Origin: Anaspis maculata
Lineage: Eukaryota; Arthropoda; Insecta; Coleoptera; Scraptiidae
Assembly (NCBI GenBank): GCA_949128115.1
Contig: OX421964.1
Coordinates: 1,736,001-1,800,000 of the forward strand
Length of the DNA: 64,000 nucleotides
Direction: 5' to 3'
Every line of letters starts with the position of its first letter. Within the stretch, counting starts at the first letter, position 1. Shown here piece by piece: positions 41,717 through 53,475 of the stretch. Both the position numbers and the translations under genes were made by a program. Below the pieces are notes generated by a model, which saw only the letters and a program-made list of their open reading frames with translations, was not told the origin of the DNA and searched no databases.

Positions 41717-43020
41717 GTTTGACGATCTGCAAGATAAACTGTGCAACACTAAATGCGTCGCACTCAGAAACTTTGCCCTTTTCCAAAATGGCAGAACTTT
41801 TTTTGGCCAAGACCGATTTTATTTTGGTTTGCGCTGTCCGTTAGCTTTATTATTTGGCAATCCATCCTACAGATATGAGCTCAAGAGTCTTCAAATAAGG
41901 TTGATACAGGGTGGTATGTAAAACGTTGCAAAATTCCGATGCATCCAACCAAGCCCCGTTTGAAGAAAGATTTTTTCATGAATTCTAACACACAGCGGAA
42001 CTCCTCGCCATCTGCAAAGCCTTGCGTCACGTTACCTCAACCAATGGAGAAAAATTCGTTATCCATGCTGATTCTTTGAGTTCTCTTCAAAGCGTTTCCC
42101 AAAGCCCATACAGTGGATGTCCGATCATGAACAAAATTTTTTCCTGACTATCAAAGATCCAAGAACTGACACGCCTGACAATTGGTCACACCCACCTCAC
42201 ACATTCCCATCTTTTCGAAAGAACCTCACCTCCGGTCTGTGACAAAAGCGGCACCTCCCTCACCATCGAACACGTCACGACCTGGTGCAGGGAATTCCAG
42301 AACGAAAGAACCTTGCAAGGCATTCCAAACAACCTAACCGAAGCTCTGTCTTCCGATAATGGACAGCGAGTGGTGACCTTCTTGAAAAACACTGGATTAT
42401 ACAACGAATTTTGAAAATAAACAGGACACTGAAAGGAAATCCATAATTGCTGTTCCAGCAAAGCCAGCAGAAAGTTGATAACTGGTGTGGCCTTTTCTGT
42501 CAAATCAAAAAAGGAGAAATAAAAAAGTTCTGCTACTAGCCGAAATACTCTGTATTTTGAACACTTGGCTTTAGTTGATTCTAACACCAAGGCTTTCTTA
42601 CTTCAAGTTTTGGCTTCAACATGAGCTTGAAATTTTGAAAACAGTTGACGGGGAAAAAGTTGGCTCTGGCATACCACAATGTTGATATTTTTCGATCAAT
42701 CTTTTGATAAAACACATAAGCAAGCTATCAAAAGTCGGTCAAAGATAATGAGGTCTACCTTCATGCATTTGGTGCTAAAACTCAATAAAAGAAATCTTTG
42801 GGGCTTGGTTGAACGCATCGGAGTTTTGCAATGTTTTACTTACCACCCTGTATGAACTTTATTCGAAGACTCTTGCGCTTCCTATCGGTAGGATGGTTTG
42901 CCGAAAGTCAAGGCTAACGAACGGGCAAACCAAAATAAAATCGGCCGTGGCCAAAAAAAAGGTATGTTGTTTTGGAAAAAGGCAAAGTGCGACGCATTGA
43001 GTGTTGCGCAGTTTATTCCA
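41717..43020. mobile_element. 1.3-kb inverted-repeat element carrying a LINE fragment
   Basis: The left arm (41717-~41970) and right arm (~42785-43020) are diverged reverse complements, both containing TACAGGGTGGTA-GTAAAACG (41906 and mirror at ~42847) and a GATTTTATTTTGGTTTG block. The unique centre is a LINE C-terminal fragment. Confidence 0.8.
41990..42411 (+). pseudogene. LINE RNase H and C-terminal fragment (I/R1-like)
   Basis: Plus-strand translation gives AELLAICKALRHVTSTNGEK and VIHADSLSSLQSV, the RNase H blocks with catalytic E and D. After a stop it resumes with RLTIGHTHLTHSHLFERTSP, PPVCDKSGTSLTIEHVTTWC and VTFLKNTGLYNEF. The IGHT...H...C...C...H...C arrangement is the C-terminal zinc-knuckle of I-clade LINEs. 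The RT is missing. It is enclosed in a foldback, which implies capture or insertion. Confidence 0.75.
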
Positions 43021-43199
43021 AGCTCTCGTGTTTTTCACTGCTCACAAGAAATTCCAGGGTATCCATGTTGATTGACTCAACAATCATTTTACCATCGGCA
43101 TCGGTCGATTTAGGTGAACTCTTGACGCAGCTGATTTGGATACTCGGTTGAATAATAAGTCCAATATACGCTGCTTGTATTAGTTTTCAAAACATGTGA

Positions 43200-43840
43200 T
43201 AATGTAATCAGTCAGGTGAATTAGACTGAATGCCTTGGCTCTTTTCAGTGGTATATCTTTGAGCAAAAGAAACAATACCTCCGTATAATTGATCGTATCA
43301 CTTCCTCTCGCCGATGCTTGGTTAAATTTGAGCGATGTGACCAACGAAATGCGACTAAATCGCCAGGCGGTTTGCCTTTCTCTGATCTTTGCAGCTTCCG
43401 CAAATTCCTGGCTGCGAGCCTTGTATGACCAAGAATTTTTCCAGCACATTTTCTTGTAGTACCTCTCGCCCTCTGACCAGGTATCACATCGCCATCGAGA
43501 GTATACCCATCGACATAGCGAAGTGGATTGTATGTTCTTTTCATGGTTCTTCCGTCTTCTTTTTGCATCATTGAAAAGTTATGCAAGCAAACTTTTGCCT
43601 TAACGGTGAATGTAGCGACGCTTGGAAGCCCTTTCTCAATATACGCCATCTGGCACACAAAATATCAAATGCGTCCTTCACGACTCGCCTTGCCCTTCAA
43701 CACCGTAGTTGTAGATAATTTTTCCGTCAGACAGAAATCTCCTAAACTGCTTTTTCACATCAGTTTGTAATGGAAAGGCAGAATTACCCACCATCACAGA
43801 GGGCATTGTGAGGTCACTACCAGGGAGATGGCGAGAAGAT
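43200..43840 (-). pseudogene. Harbinger (HARBI1-like) nuclease remnant
   Basis: Reading down the minus strand: MPSVMVGNSAFPLQTDVKK (43815-43755), then in another frame VCLHNFSMMQKEDGR and YNPLRYVDGYTLDGDVIPGQ. These correspond to the VGDxAFPL block after the second catalytic Asp and the CLHNF block near the C-terminus of PIF/Harbinger nucleases. Frame changes show inactivation. The VGxSAFPL block is repeated in the tandem array that follows. Confidence 0.7.
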
Positions 43841-45292
43841 CTAGTTGATCACTGTTGAATAGCTACCCAACGGACGAGTGGTGAAACACGCATCCGTCAC
43901 TCTGCCTACCCTTTGCTCCAATGTCGACATACGAAAACTTGTATCTGGCATCACTAACACCTAACAGAATTCCGAGTATTCATGGACGCCGGTAAGTAGG
44001 GAAGGCGTCGCTTGGACCAGATCAGTTTCAAGGCCTATTTGTTTATATATCTGTTTTTGGAAACAGATTGGTTAATAAACCTGTTTTTTTTTTGGCGAAC
44101 CGATCACCTTCCAAAGACTAGTATACGAACAGATCCTGGCCTTGAAAGTGATCTAGAATTCTGTCTGGCCCAAGCGACGCCTTTTCTACTCCAGTAGCCT
44201 GGATACGCATGATTGACACTTTCCAAGTCAGATGTTCCAGTCTCACTTTAAATCCCCAAAACTGCTTTATCACATCAGTTTGTGATGGAAAGGCAGAATC
44301 ACCCACCATCACAGAGGGCATTGTGAGGTCACTACCAGGGAGAGGGCGAGAAGATCTAGTTGATCACTGTTGAATAGCTACCCAAAGGACGAGTGGTGAA
44401 ACACGGATCCGTCACGCTTTGCTCCAATGTCGACATACGAAAACTTGTATCTGGCATCACTAACACCTAACAGAATTCCAAGTATTCATGGACGCCAGTA
44501 AGTAGGGAAGGCGTCGCTTGGGCCAAACAGGATTCTAGATCAGTTTCAAGGCCAGGATCTGTTCATATATCTGTTTTTGGAAACAGATCAGTTCATAAAC
44601 CTGTTCTTTGGGGGAACCGATCACTTTCCAAAGACAGATATATGAACAGATCCTGGCCTTGAAAGTGATCTAGAATTCTGTCTGGCCCAAGCGACGCCTT
44701 TCCTACTCCAGTAGCCTGGATACGCATGATTGACACTCTCCAAGTCGGATGTTCCAGTCTCACTTTAAATCCTCAAAACTGCTTTTTCACATCAGTTTGT
44801 AATGGAAAGGCAGAATCACCCACCATCACAGAGGGCATTGTGAGGTCACTACCAGGGAGATGGCGAGAAGATCTAGTTGATCACTGTTGAATAGCTACCC
44901 AACGGACGAGTGGTGAAACACGCATCCGTCACTCTGCCTACCCTTTGCTCCAATGTCGACATACGAAAACTTGTATCCGGCATCAGTAACACCTAACAGA
45001 ATTGCGAGTATTCATGGACGCCAGTAAGTAGGGAAGGCGTCGCTTGGGCCAAACAAGATTTCAGATCAGTTTCAAGGCCAGAATCTGTTCATATATCTGT
45101 TTATGGAAACAGATCGGTTCGTAAACCTGTTTTTTTGGGAACCGATCACTTTCCAAAGACAGGTATACGAACAGATCCTGGCCTTGAAAGTGATCCAGAA
45201 TTCTGTCTGGCCCAAGCGACGCATTTCCTACTCCAGTAGCCTGGATACGCATGATTGGCACTTTCCAAGTCAGATGTTCCGATCTCACTTAA
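43747..45292. repeat. Three tandem copies of a ~515-bp unit
   Basis: ACTGCTTTxTCACATCAGTT recurs at 43747, 44261 and 44778 (periods 514 and 517). Each unit contains a Harbinger nuclease fragment (VGDSAFPLQTD on the minus strand), then GAGTATTCATGGACGCC and a ~175-bp foldback. The copies differ by scattered substitutions and small indels, so the expansion is not very recent. Confidence 0.9.
44003..44182. repeat. Foldback inside the 515-bp unit (first of three)
   Basis: AAGGCGTCGCTTGG...TTTCAAGGCC at the left is mirrored by GGCCTTGAAAGTGATCTAGA and CCCAAGCGACGCCTT at the right. Equivalent foldbacks are at ~44506-44700 and ~45038-45230. Confidence 0.8.
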
Positions 45293-45902
45293 TCACCACA
45301 TCTTTGAATTGATGTCGTACCTTGGAACATCTCTGGAGATTGGTAAATCTACAACGTGAGGAATTGGTAACAAGAAAGTTGCGTAAATGCCAGTTCATAC
45401 CCGGGATTTCTTGCAAAGGCGATGTAACAGAAACTTATTTCCAATAATTCTCATCGTACAGCTTTCTCTTCTAATGTGTCACGGATTTGTGCATGAGATA
45501 TGACACCAAGATTCAACTTTGCGTCAAACTTTCTGTGACCCTTCAGCTCCAACTCCTCTGATGAAGACTGAGAAGAGATAACGTATATTTATACACGTGG
45601 GAAACGTTTTAAATCCGCTAATCAATAAGCGACCGCGACTTCAGCAGGTCGCAAGCACTCTCGCTGAGCATTTTCATAAGACTGAATCATCAGACTCTCG
45701 ATCTCTTCATCGGATGTAGAAATTCCGTGGCTGTGATTCGGGTGGCCCTGTCAAGGCGGACGCGACACACTAATTAATACGAACAAAACAATCAGATTTG
45801 TACAAGCCCGGAGGTGTCAAGCTTACGGTTCAGACACGCAGCGCCATCTAAACGGCATTTCCAGCACTTCCAATATACAATTTTCCCAGTATACGTATGT
45901 AA
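45293..45902. other. Spacer
   Basis: No recognised gene or repeat. Confidence 0.4.
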
Positions 45903-46969
45903 TACAGGGTGGCCCAACGAAAACAGGACAGAGGGGCTTTCGGATATTTCATCTCATTTTTTTTTTAACTCAGAGAGGTCGATCTTTATATCGAGGGGGA
46001 CGTCTAAAACATACATTGGCAAATTTCTATCTTCAGCCCCCTTACTCCTACCCACCTCAACTTCAGAATTTTGAATGACATCATCTACTTTGCGATACAT
46101 CAAATCAAAGAGAATCAAATTACCTTTAAAAAAAAAATCAAAATTTTTAACCCCACCCCCCATCTTCCTAAATTTTTCTGACTGTCCCATTTTCTATTCT
46201 AGATCCTCCAATTTTCTTCAGCTAAATCAGGGTCATTCTAAATAGCATCTAATAAGGGGAACATTTTCGGTGGAGAGAAGTGCTACCCAAATTCACCCCT
46301 TTCCTCTCCCCCACCCCAACTTCAGAATTCAACAGACATCACCTACTTTGTGACACATCGAATTAAAGAGAATTGGTTTCTCTTTCTGAAAACAAGTTTC
46401 TTCAAATTCTCAACCCCTCCCCTAATTGATCATTCCGAGTATTTTAGGGGGAAAATGGCTCTTTGAAAATTCTGAAAATATGTTATTCCGGAAGAGAATT
46501 CAATACCCTTCAATTTGATGTATCACAAAGTAGGAAGTGTCATTTTAGATGTTGAAGTTGAGGTGGGGGAGTGAAGGGGTGAATTTGGGTGGCACTTTTT
46601 ACACAGAAAATTTTCTCTCTCGATGCTGTGCAGGATGACGTTGACTGTACTGAGGAGAATCAAGAGGTCAAGAATATTACATTGGAAACTCAGACAATTT
46701 TGGATAGAAGGGAGGTGGGGTTGGAAGTTATAGAAATATTTTATTCAGAAAGAGAATTTAATTCTCTTTAATTTGATGTATCGCAAGGTGAGTGGTGTCA
46801 TTTGGAAGTTGGGATGGGTGGGGGTGAGGGGGCTAAAGATAGAAATTCGCCAATGTATGTTTCAGATGTCCCCCTTGGTATAAAAATCGACCTGTCTGAG
46901 CTTTTTAAAAAAAAATAAGATGAAATGCCCGAAAACCCCTCTGTTCTGTTTTCGTTGGGCCACCCTGTA
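45903..46969. repeat. 1.07-kb foldback with TACAGGGTGGCCCAACG ends
   Basis: The left end TACAGGGTGGCCCAACGAAA is mirrored exactly by TTTCGTTGGGCCACCCTGTA. Arms of ~500 bp carry CAGAGGGG(C/T)TTTCGG, AAATTTCTATCTTCAGCCCC and TTTGATGTATC(G/A)CAAAG blocks on opposite strands. TA at both ends fits a TA target site. Confidence 0.9.
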
Positions 46970-47050
46970 TAACAAAAAGCACCACAAGAGAGAGGCTCGC
47001 AAAGGCCGGCATATCGAGGGCTCCACGGCATTACCTCGGAAATGAATAAT

Positions 47051-47237
47051 GGAACTTTTCACACGAGTGCAAAGAAAAACTGATTTACGATACGTCCGGC
47101 AATAGTTCAGAAACTCACGATATTTCGCATTGTTATCAAAGAGCAGTTAATGTTTACAGTCACATTGCAAAATATCGTATTTTTCTGTACTATTGGACTC
47201 CAAAAATCAGTTTCTTTGCACTCCTGTAAAAAGTTCC
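47051..47237. repeat. 187-bp foldback
   Basis: GGAACTTTTCACACGAGTGC is mirrored imperfectly by GCACTCCTGTAAAAAGTTCC. The arms include matching CGATATTT / AAATATCG blocks. Confidence 0.75.
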
Positions 47238-48968
47238 ATTTTTCAATTCCGTGGTACAGCCGTGAAGGGTGTACAGCCTTGCAAAAAATGAGCGATGCTC
47301 GTAATTGTAGGCAGGAGCGCTAACGCCATCTGTGAATGATTCGGTGAACAGCAGTAAAGCTCTCTTATCCTAGACAGACTGTATAGCTTAATGACCACTA
47401 AGTGTAAATTACGATATAAATTCCTAGTGTGTCACGTCGTCATTAACTGAATGTTCATTAGAACGTCATTCAAGGCCTTAATGATCATTAACTAGGAGTA
47501 CCTACTATAATCGCCGGTGGTCGTGTATCATCGCCGTGATTTTTGAATTCCATTGGCCAATTTTTCCGCAGTGAATCGCGATATCTGTCGTCAAGTTTTT
47601 CATTTCAGTACGCCTTTCAGACACGTTTTTCTGGAATGGAGAAACTGGATTTGGTGTATTGCCTCTTGCAACGACATCTCTTGTACCAAATCATAAGATA
47701 ATGCCCATAGCGTACACGTATAAGCACGTACGAAAAATTAAAAACTCCTCGCTTCACATAGGAAATGACCGCTCATTCGCAAAATTTGGGTGATACGAAC
47801 ATTGCAAACTCGTAGCACAATATCGGTTGGCGGCACTTAATTTTTGGCAAAGTCGATTTTATCGGTGAGGAGATGGGTTTTTCCATCGGGGTTTTTCCGT
47901 AAGTATCCGAGAGATAGGTACTTGCTTTATAAGTGTAAATATTTCGTGAATAAGCTGAGACTATGCTGCTGGCTTTTTATCGTTTTGTATTCGTCGTGGT
48001 AAGTTGTCCATAATCAGTTATTACTAAATAATCTCTTCCAACAGTGGACTGTGACTATGCGATTTTGATCAGGTTGACTTTGGACAAAAAAGATCTTTCG
48101 ACTCAATACAAATTCAACATATACAGGGTGTCCCAGAATTGAGTACACAAAAAGATATCACATATTCTCGGTAACAGAATAGGTCGGTTCAACCAAACTT
48201 ACCTTCATACCAAAATGCCTCCTGAGAAAGATACAGGCCTCCAAAGTTGCCTTTGGATGTAGTTTTTATGGCATATCTCCGAAACCGTTCGTGATAAATT
48301 GAGAAACTAAACACTGAGGTTTCCATCCAGCCGTTTTCAGTGGCAGCGAGTGTAAAATCGGGAAAACCTCCATCTTCGGGAGGGATCCATTGATTCCACA
48401 CGTTCTTCCCCTTGAATATAAACAGCGGAGGACATTTGCTTGGCGCCTGTAGCACTACAAGCTAGTAGAGCGGTGGTGTTTCCTCAATATCTGGCTCGGA
48501 AATCTGGGTTTCATTGTGTTCCTGCTCATTGAGGGTGATACAAGTCGTTTCGTAAATAAATTGGCATCTGATCGGTCGACAAAACCTCGAAGAAGTGGGT
48601 TTTGCCGTAGAACAATTTTCTGTTGGAGCTTGCCTCTCCAGATACCAACTGAAGAGAGACTGAGGATGTGAGGAATATGCTTTCATCGGAAATGGAAGGG
48701 TCATCAAACCTCTGGTTATTTTAGCTCAAACCGGAGCTGCCATCGCAACGCCATTTATTTGACGATAAGATGTAGATTAAATATCAACTCTCTCTGATAT
48801 CCAGGCGTCGTCGCTTGTGGCTGAGTAACCATCGGCTGTAATCGAATTGTTGCTACGAAGAAATGCATATCTGGGGTTGTGTCACAACAAAGCGTCTTCC
48901 AAGATTTTCTATTAAACCAACGTTCAGTGTGTCAGCACCAAGTCATTTTTGTGTGGTCAAAAATGCCT
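47238..48968. other. Spacer with one solitary CAGGGTG end
   Basis: TATACAGGGTGTCCCAGAATT occurs at ~48120 without a mirror partner nearby, so it may be a truncated element of the CAGGGTG type. No gene is recognised; frames at 48189-48707 show no known domain. Confidence 0.4.
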
Positions 48969-49215
48969 TCAATATTCCGAACAACAACTTCTTGCTAAGC
49001 AGGAATAAAAATGCGACCACCAAAGCTCCGCATGGCCAAAGCACCGGGCCCGATTCAATTCCTTGAACGACTCCTCTCCGGCCCGGCTCTTATCTACCGA
49101 CATATTTATGTCCGAAAATTTCGCACAGGGCACTCTCCCGATAATTACAAAGGTGCGTACCCATAATACACTCCCTGGCCGTACCTCACCTCCTTGTTTT
49201 GGTACCGTCATTTCA
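48969..49215 (+). pseudogene. Possible LINE RT fragment
   Basis: Plus-strand translation shows ATTKAPHGQSTGPDSIP followed, after a frame change, by FLERLLSGPALIYRHI and PDNYKGAY. The GPDxIP block and the spacing resemble the start of a non-LTR RT domain, but the similarity is short. Confidence 0.3.
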
Positions 49216-51811
49216 CTTTTCCTTTTTCATTATAATCATTGTTACTTATTGTATCTTCAAAACAGTCACTGGAGATCGTGATTTAGAACGCGGCTACACG
49301 TAAAATAAATAAGCTGAGATATGGTCGCGTATCTGAAATCGAGCGAGCAGGAACGCCACACAAGAACAAGAGGGCCTTCTTCTTCTCGCCGGGCCTCCGA
49401 AGGCCGTGGGAGGTGTTTAAACATGTGTTCAAATAATAAAATCTTATTGTTTCACGCGCGTGAGTCCGCCTTTGGGACCGACAGGGGTCCGACTTGAGCT
49501 TTGAAATATGGGCACACACATCCGGCCATCATCCTAACGCATATAGGAGGGACAGAACAACATAAATTAGTGTGTGCTTTCACTGGTGCTTTCTGCTTCT
49601 TTGGGTATCTGATCGGCGTGTGTGACATTGGCGTGACGAGAGAGATGATAAAGAGATAAATCAGAGGGCGGAGGACTAACATATGGCTGTAAATCAAAAT
49701 ATCGCTCGTTGGCTCGTCACAACCACGATTATGCTTTTTTTTTGTCAAAGTACTAAGCAACCCTGTATGTTCAGCTGATATTTGGTTATTCAGAGAATAA
49801 TTTTATGGATAAATATAACCCTGAAGAAATAATTTTTCGCGGGAACTAGAAAGCAGTTGCGGCAACGAATTTTGTAAGTGAAAAACGCTTCATTAACTCT
49901 CTAGTATCTGTGTTATTGGACCTCAAGTTTATTCTCTGGTTAGAGTTGACCTGCAAAGAAAACCGAGGGGGCTGGAAAGTGGCTCAGAACTACGTAATCC
50001 ACAAGGGCGTCGAATAAGTCATCTAGTTTTTCCAAGATCAAAATCATAGTCATATTTCCAGCCACCACATTGTGGCTCGGTGAGTCCGGCTGGTCTGTGA
50101 GGAGTACAATGATCCCAATAGCGCGAGGCCTACGTGCCAGGTGGAACTGCGTTCCATCAACTCCCCGCAATAAATCCAGAATCCAGGGGCGTTCTTGAAT
50201 AACTGGAATCAACACCGATTCGATTCTCCTGACTCGCTGATACAACATCATTAATTTTTTCTGGCTCCAGTGACGAAACAGGAGGTTTTTAACATCACGA
50301 GAATACGGAAAATAAGCAGGGGCGTTCCTAAGGTGTTTGCTGCCCTTGTGCGAAATAAAAATTCGCTGCCCATCTGTACAGGAAAGTTGAAATTATCAAA
50401 AAGGGGGGACGGTGGTTTGAGGACCATTTGGAGAAATTCTGGAACTAATAATAATTCTAAATAATAATAATAATAAGTGAAAAGAAAGCTGCTGACTAAA
50501 TTTTTGGCTTCAAACTAAAAGTTTCAGCTTGGAGTCTTTGAAATGACCAAATTGCGCTCCTGAATTCTACGGCACAATTTTTTTTTTTTGAAATTTTACC
50601 TTCTCCAGTATCGAATATCGATCTACACGGCGCAAAGTTTGCGAAATGTGATATTTAAACCACTGCAAATTGCCTTCAACTCCGTTTGTGAAAAAAAAAG
50701 AGTTTTTTTCCTAGTTTCAATAATGACATTATGAAGCTTCATCTCTTACCTCGAAACGGTTTTGGAATTTTCGGGATCGGAAGTCAAACAACGAGGATAT
50801 GATTCTTATTTCGAACTGGTAAAACTTTCGATACCTTGAATTTTTTCAAATTTTATCCTTTTGAGCCACTGTTTTTGTCCAAAACTTAAATTTGACATCC
50901 GAATCATACACAAGAGGTCAAAATTATGAGGTCTGCTAATGTTCACTTCTCCACTTGTTAGCCCAACTCGAGGCTCAACTGATATTGAGAAAACTGTCAA
51001 ATAATGGCACAAACCCCCCATTGGCCATCGAATTTCCTGAAATGTGTTCGAATGCGGCGCTTTTTTGTTCGCATTCTCGCATATTTTTCAGTCGTGACCC
51101 CCCTCCCCCTTCCCATTGGACACTTCTAGCTACGCCACTGGCTGTTAGAAAGCTATCCTTGTCCACGGTTGACATCCAAGAGCATTACAAAAAAAATTCA
51201 CCTGTGTTTGCCGGAAATTCAAAAGCGATGCAGAATGAAGTCATCGAATGTACTTCCCAATGTATCAAAGAATACAAGAAAACAAAGCCTCTAATTGAAA
51301 ATGTGCAATAGAAACTTTGTCTTCTTCTAAATCGAACTTTGAATTGAAAAATATCAACAATTTTCAAAAATTACTCCGGTGGTAAACATTGGGTGGCAAA
51401 AGAGGGGATGGGCTCATCCCGGTCCCTGAAAAATTTTGATGGAACGTGTTACATACCATATTATTTGATAAAGATTGATTTTCATTCGACTTTGGTTCAA
51501 ATTTCAACAAAATTGGTTGAACGGTTCAAAAATTTGCAAAAAAAAACAATAATTTCCGAATTTGGTGGACTATTATAGGTATCATCTTCGTTAGTAGGCA
51601 CTTCCGAAATCTCTTCCGTGATAAAGTCCACTTATTTTTTTTTTTACTCCCCATCACCTCTTAGAATCAATGCATCAGAAACTTGATCACCTTGTATATG
51701 AATAAAAATTATTCTTTGTAATAATCCCAGTTTTTTTTTTAAATGTTCCACGAATAGTTCAAGATGCTTAATATTGCGTTCAACGACTTCATGGGCACAA
51801 AATCCGGATTA
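49216..51811. other. Spacer without recognised genes
   Basis: Short frames only. The minus-strand frame at 49940-50251 (WILDLLRGVDGTQFHLARRP) looks protein-like but I cannot assign it. A (TAA)n run lies at ~50460. Confidence 0.35.
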
Positions 51812-52862
51812 TACAGGGTGGTCCAGGTAATTGCAGCAACAACTCACCATTCGATGGTCCATCGAAAACTAGGTCGACATGCATAATTCAGTTTTTCTCC
51901 GAAACGCTTCCTAAGATAGAGCCCTTCAAAGTTGAGTTTTTAAAATCATCTTTTTGCAATAACTGTCAAGTCATCAAAGCGAGTTTTACCAAATTTGGTA
52001 CAAATACTTACGAAATAAATACCCATCACTTGACGTAAATTACTTTTGTCAAAATTGTCCAGTGGCGTAGATACCGGGGGATTGTTCAACTTCTCCCACC
52101 CCATTTTCTACGCCACTGGATATTTTTGAAAAATTATATTTTTTTGAATTTTTTGTTCGATTCAGAAAAAAAATTACTCTTGTAAAATTTTGATTAGAGG
52201 CTTCATTTCCGAGATATTTGGGTTTGAAACTTTGTAAAACGCTTCGAAATCGCGACTTTCGAAGGCCTAAAAATTAAAATCCCAAGAAAACTCATGATTC
52301 TTCAACTGGAATAAGTTTTCTAGGTCGTTTAAGTTGAATTACTGCAATTATTTGCTGAAAAACGAGGCGTTTCCAGAAAAAAACAATTTGGGCTCTGGAA
52401 AGTGGCGATTTTGAGATTTTTTCCAAAGTATAAAACCCAAATATCTCAAAAATCAAGCCTCTAATCAAAATTTCACAAGAGTAACTTTTTTTCTAAATTG
52501 AACAAGGAATTCGAAAAAAATATAGTTTTCCAAAAATATCAAGTGGCGTAGAGAATAGGGCGTGAAAAGTAAAACAACTCCTCCGTGTCTACCCCACTGG
52601 ACAATTCTGACAAAGTTATCTACGTCAAGTGGTGGGTATTAATTTCGTAAGTATTTGTGTCAAATTTGGTCAAAACCGCTCTGATGATTTGAGAGTTATT
52701 GCAAAAAGAAGATTTTAAAAACTGAACTTTGAACTTTTGAAACTGAACTTGATCTCTCTTAGGAAGCGTTTTAGAAAAAAAAATGAATTATGCATGTCGA
52801 CCTAGTTTTCGATGGACCATCGAATGGTGAATTATTGCTACTATAACCTGGACCACCCTGTA
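51812..52862. repeat. 1.05-kb foldback with TACAGGGTGGTCCAGGT ends
   Basis: The left end TACAGGGTGGTCCAGGTAAT is mirrored by ACCTGGACCACCCTGTA. Arms of ~500 bp share a CCATTCGATGGTCCATCGAA block, AGGTCGACATGCATAATTC and CTTCCTAAGAxAGAG on opposite strands. TA at each end. Confidence 0.9.
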
Positions 52863-53330
52863 CAGGTGTCCCGAAAGTAATGCAACAAAATTCACAGGCA
52901 GGTAGACAATTGAAAAATAAGGGATCTTCCTTAATAAAAATACTCTCGCAAACGTAATAACGGAGATACAGGCCTTCAAAGTTGGTTTTTCAAAACAGTT
53001 TTTTTGCATAACTTTTGTACCGTTGAGCCGATTTTATTCAAATTTGAACCAAACTTCACTAAAATAGGTCTCTATCGAACAATGATAACGCATTTCATCA
53101 AACATTTCCAGGGGCGAAGGTAATAGGGGGTACCTTCCCCCTTTTCCCCCTATTTTTCACTCCCTTGAATATTTTTGAAAATTGTTGCAATTTTTGAATT
53201 CTACGTTCAATTTAGAGAAAAAAGTTACTCTTGCAAAATTTTGATTGAAGGCTTCATTTTCGAGATATTTGGGTTTAAAACTTCGGAGAACATCTCGAAA
53301 ACACCACTTTCGCGTTTGGGCAGGACACAT
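52863..53330. repeat. Single arm related to the 40125-41075 foldback
   Basis: It starts CAGGTGTCCCGAAAGTAATG, then AATAACGGAGATACAGGCCT and TTGCATAACTTTTGTACCGT, closely paralleling 40126-40470. The second arm is missing, its place taken by a hAT-like end at 53351. Confidence 0.7.
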
Positions 53331-53350
53331 CAATTCCACTTTAACGTCGC

Positions 53351-53475
53351 TAGAGATGGGCACATCGATAGAAAAAAATCGATGTTTCAAAACATCGATT
53401 TCTCAAAAATTAAAATCGATGTGCGAAATATCGGCACAAAACATCGATACATCGATGAAACATCGTTTCGATTTG
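53351..53475. mobile_element. hAT-like terminal sequence with many ATCGAT motifs
   Basis: TAGAGATGGGCACATCGATA resembles the common hAT transposon end (a CAGAGATGGGCA-like start). The next ~110 bases hold six or more ATCGAT or near-ATCGAT sites in both orientations. No transposase was found downstream that I can assign. Confidence 0.45.
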
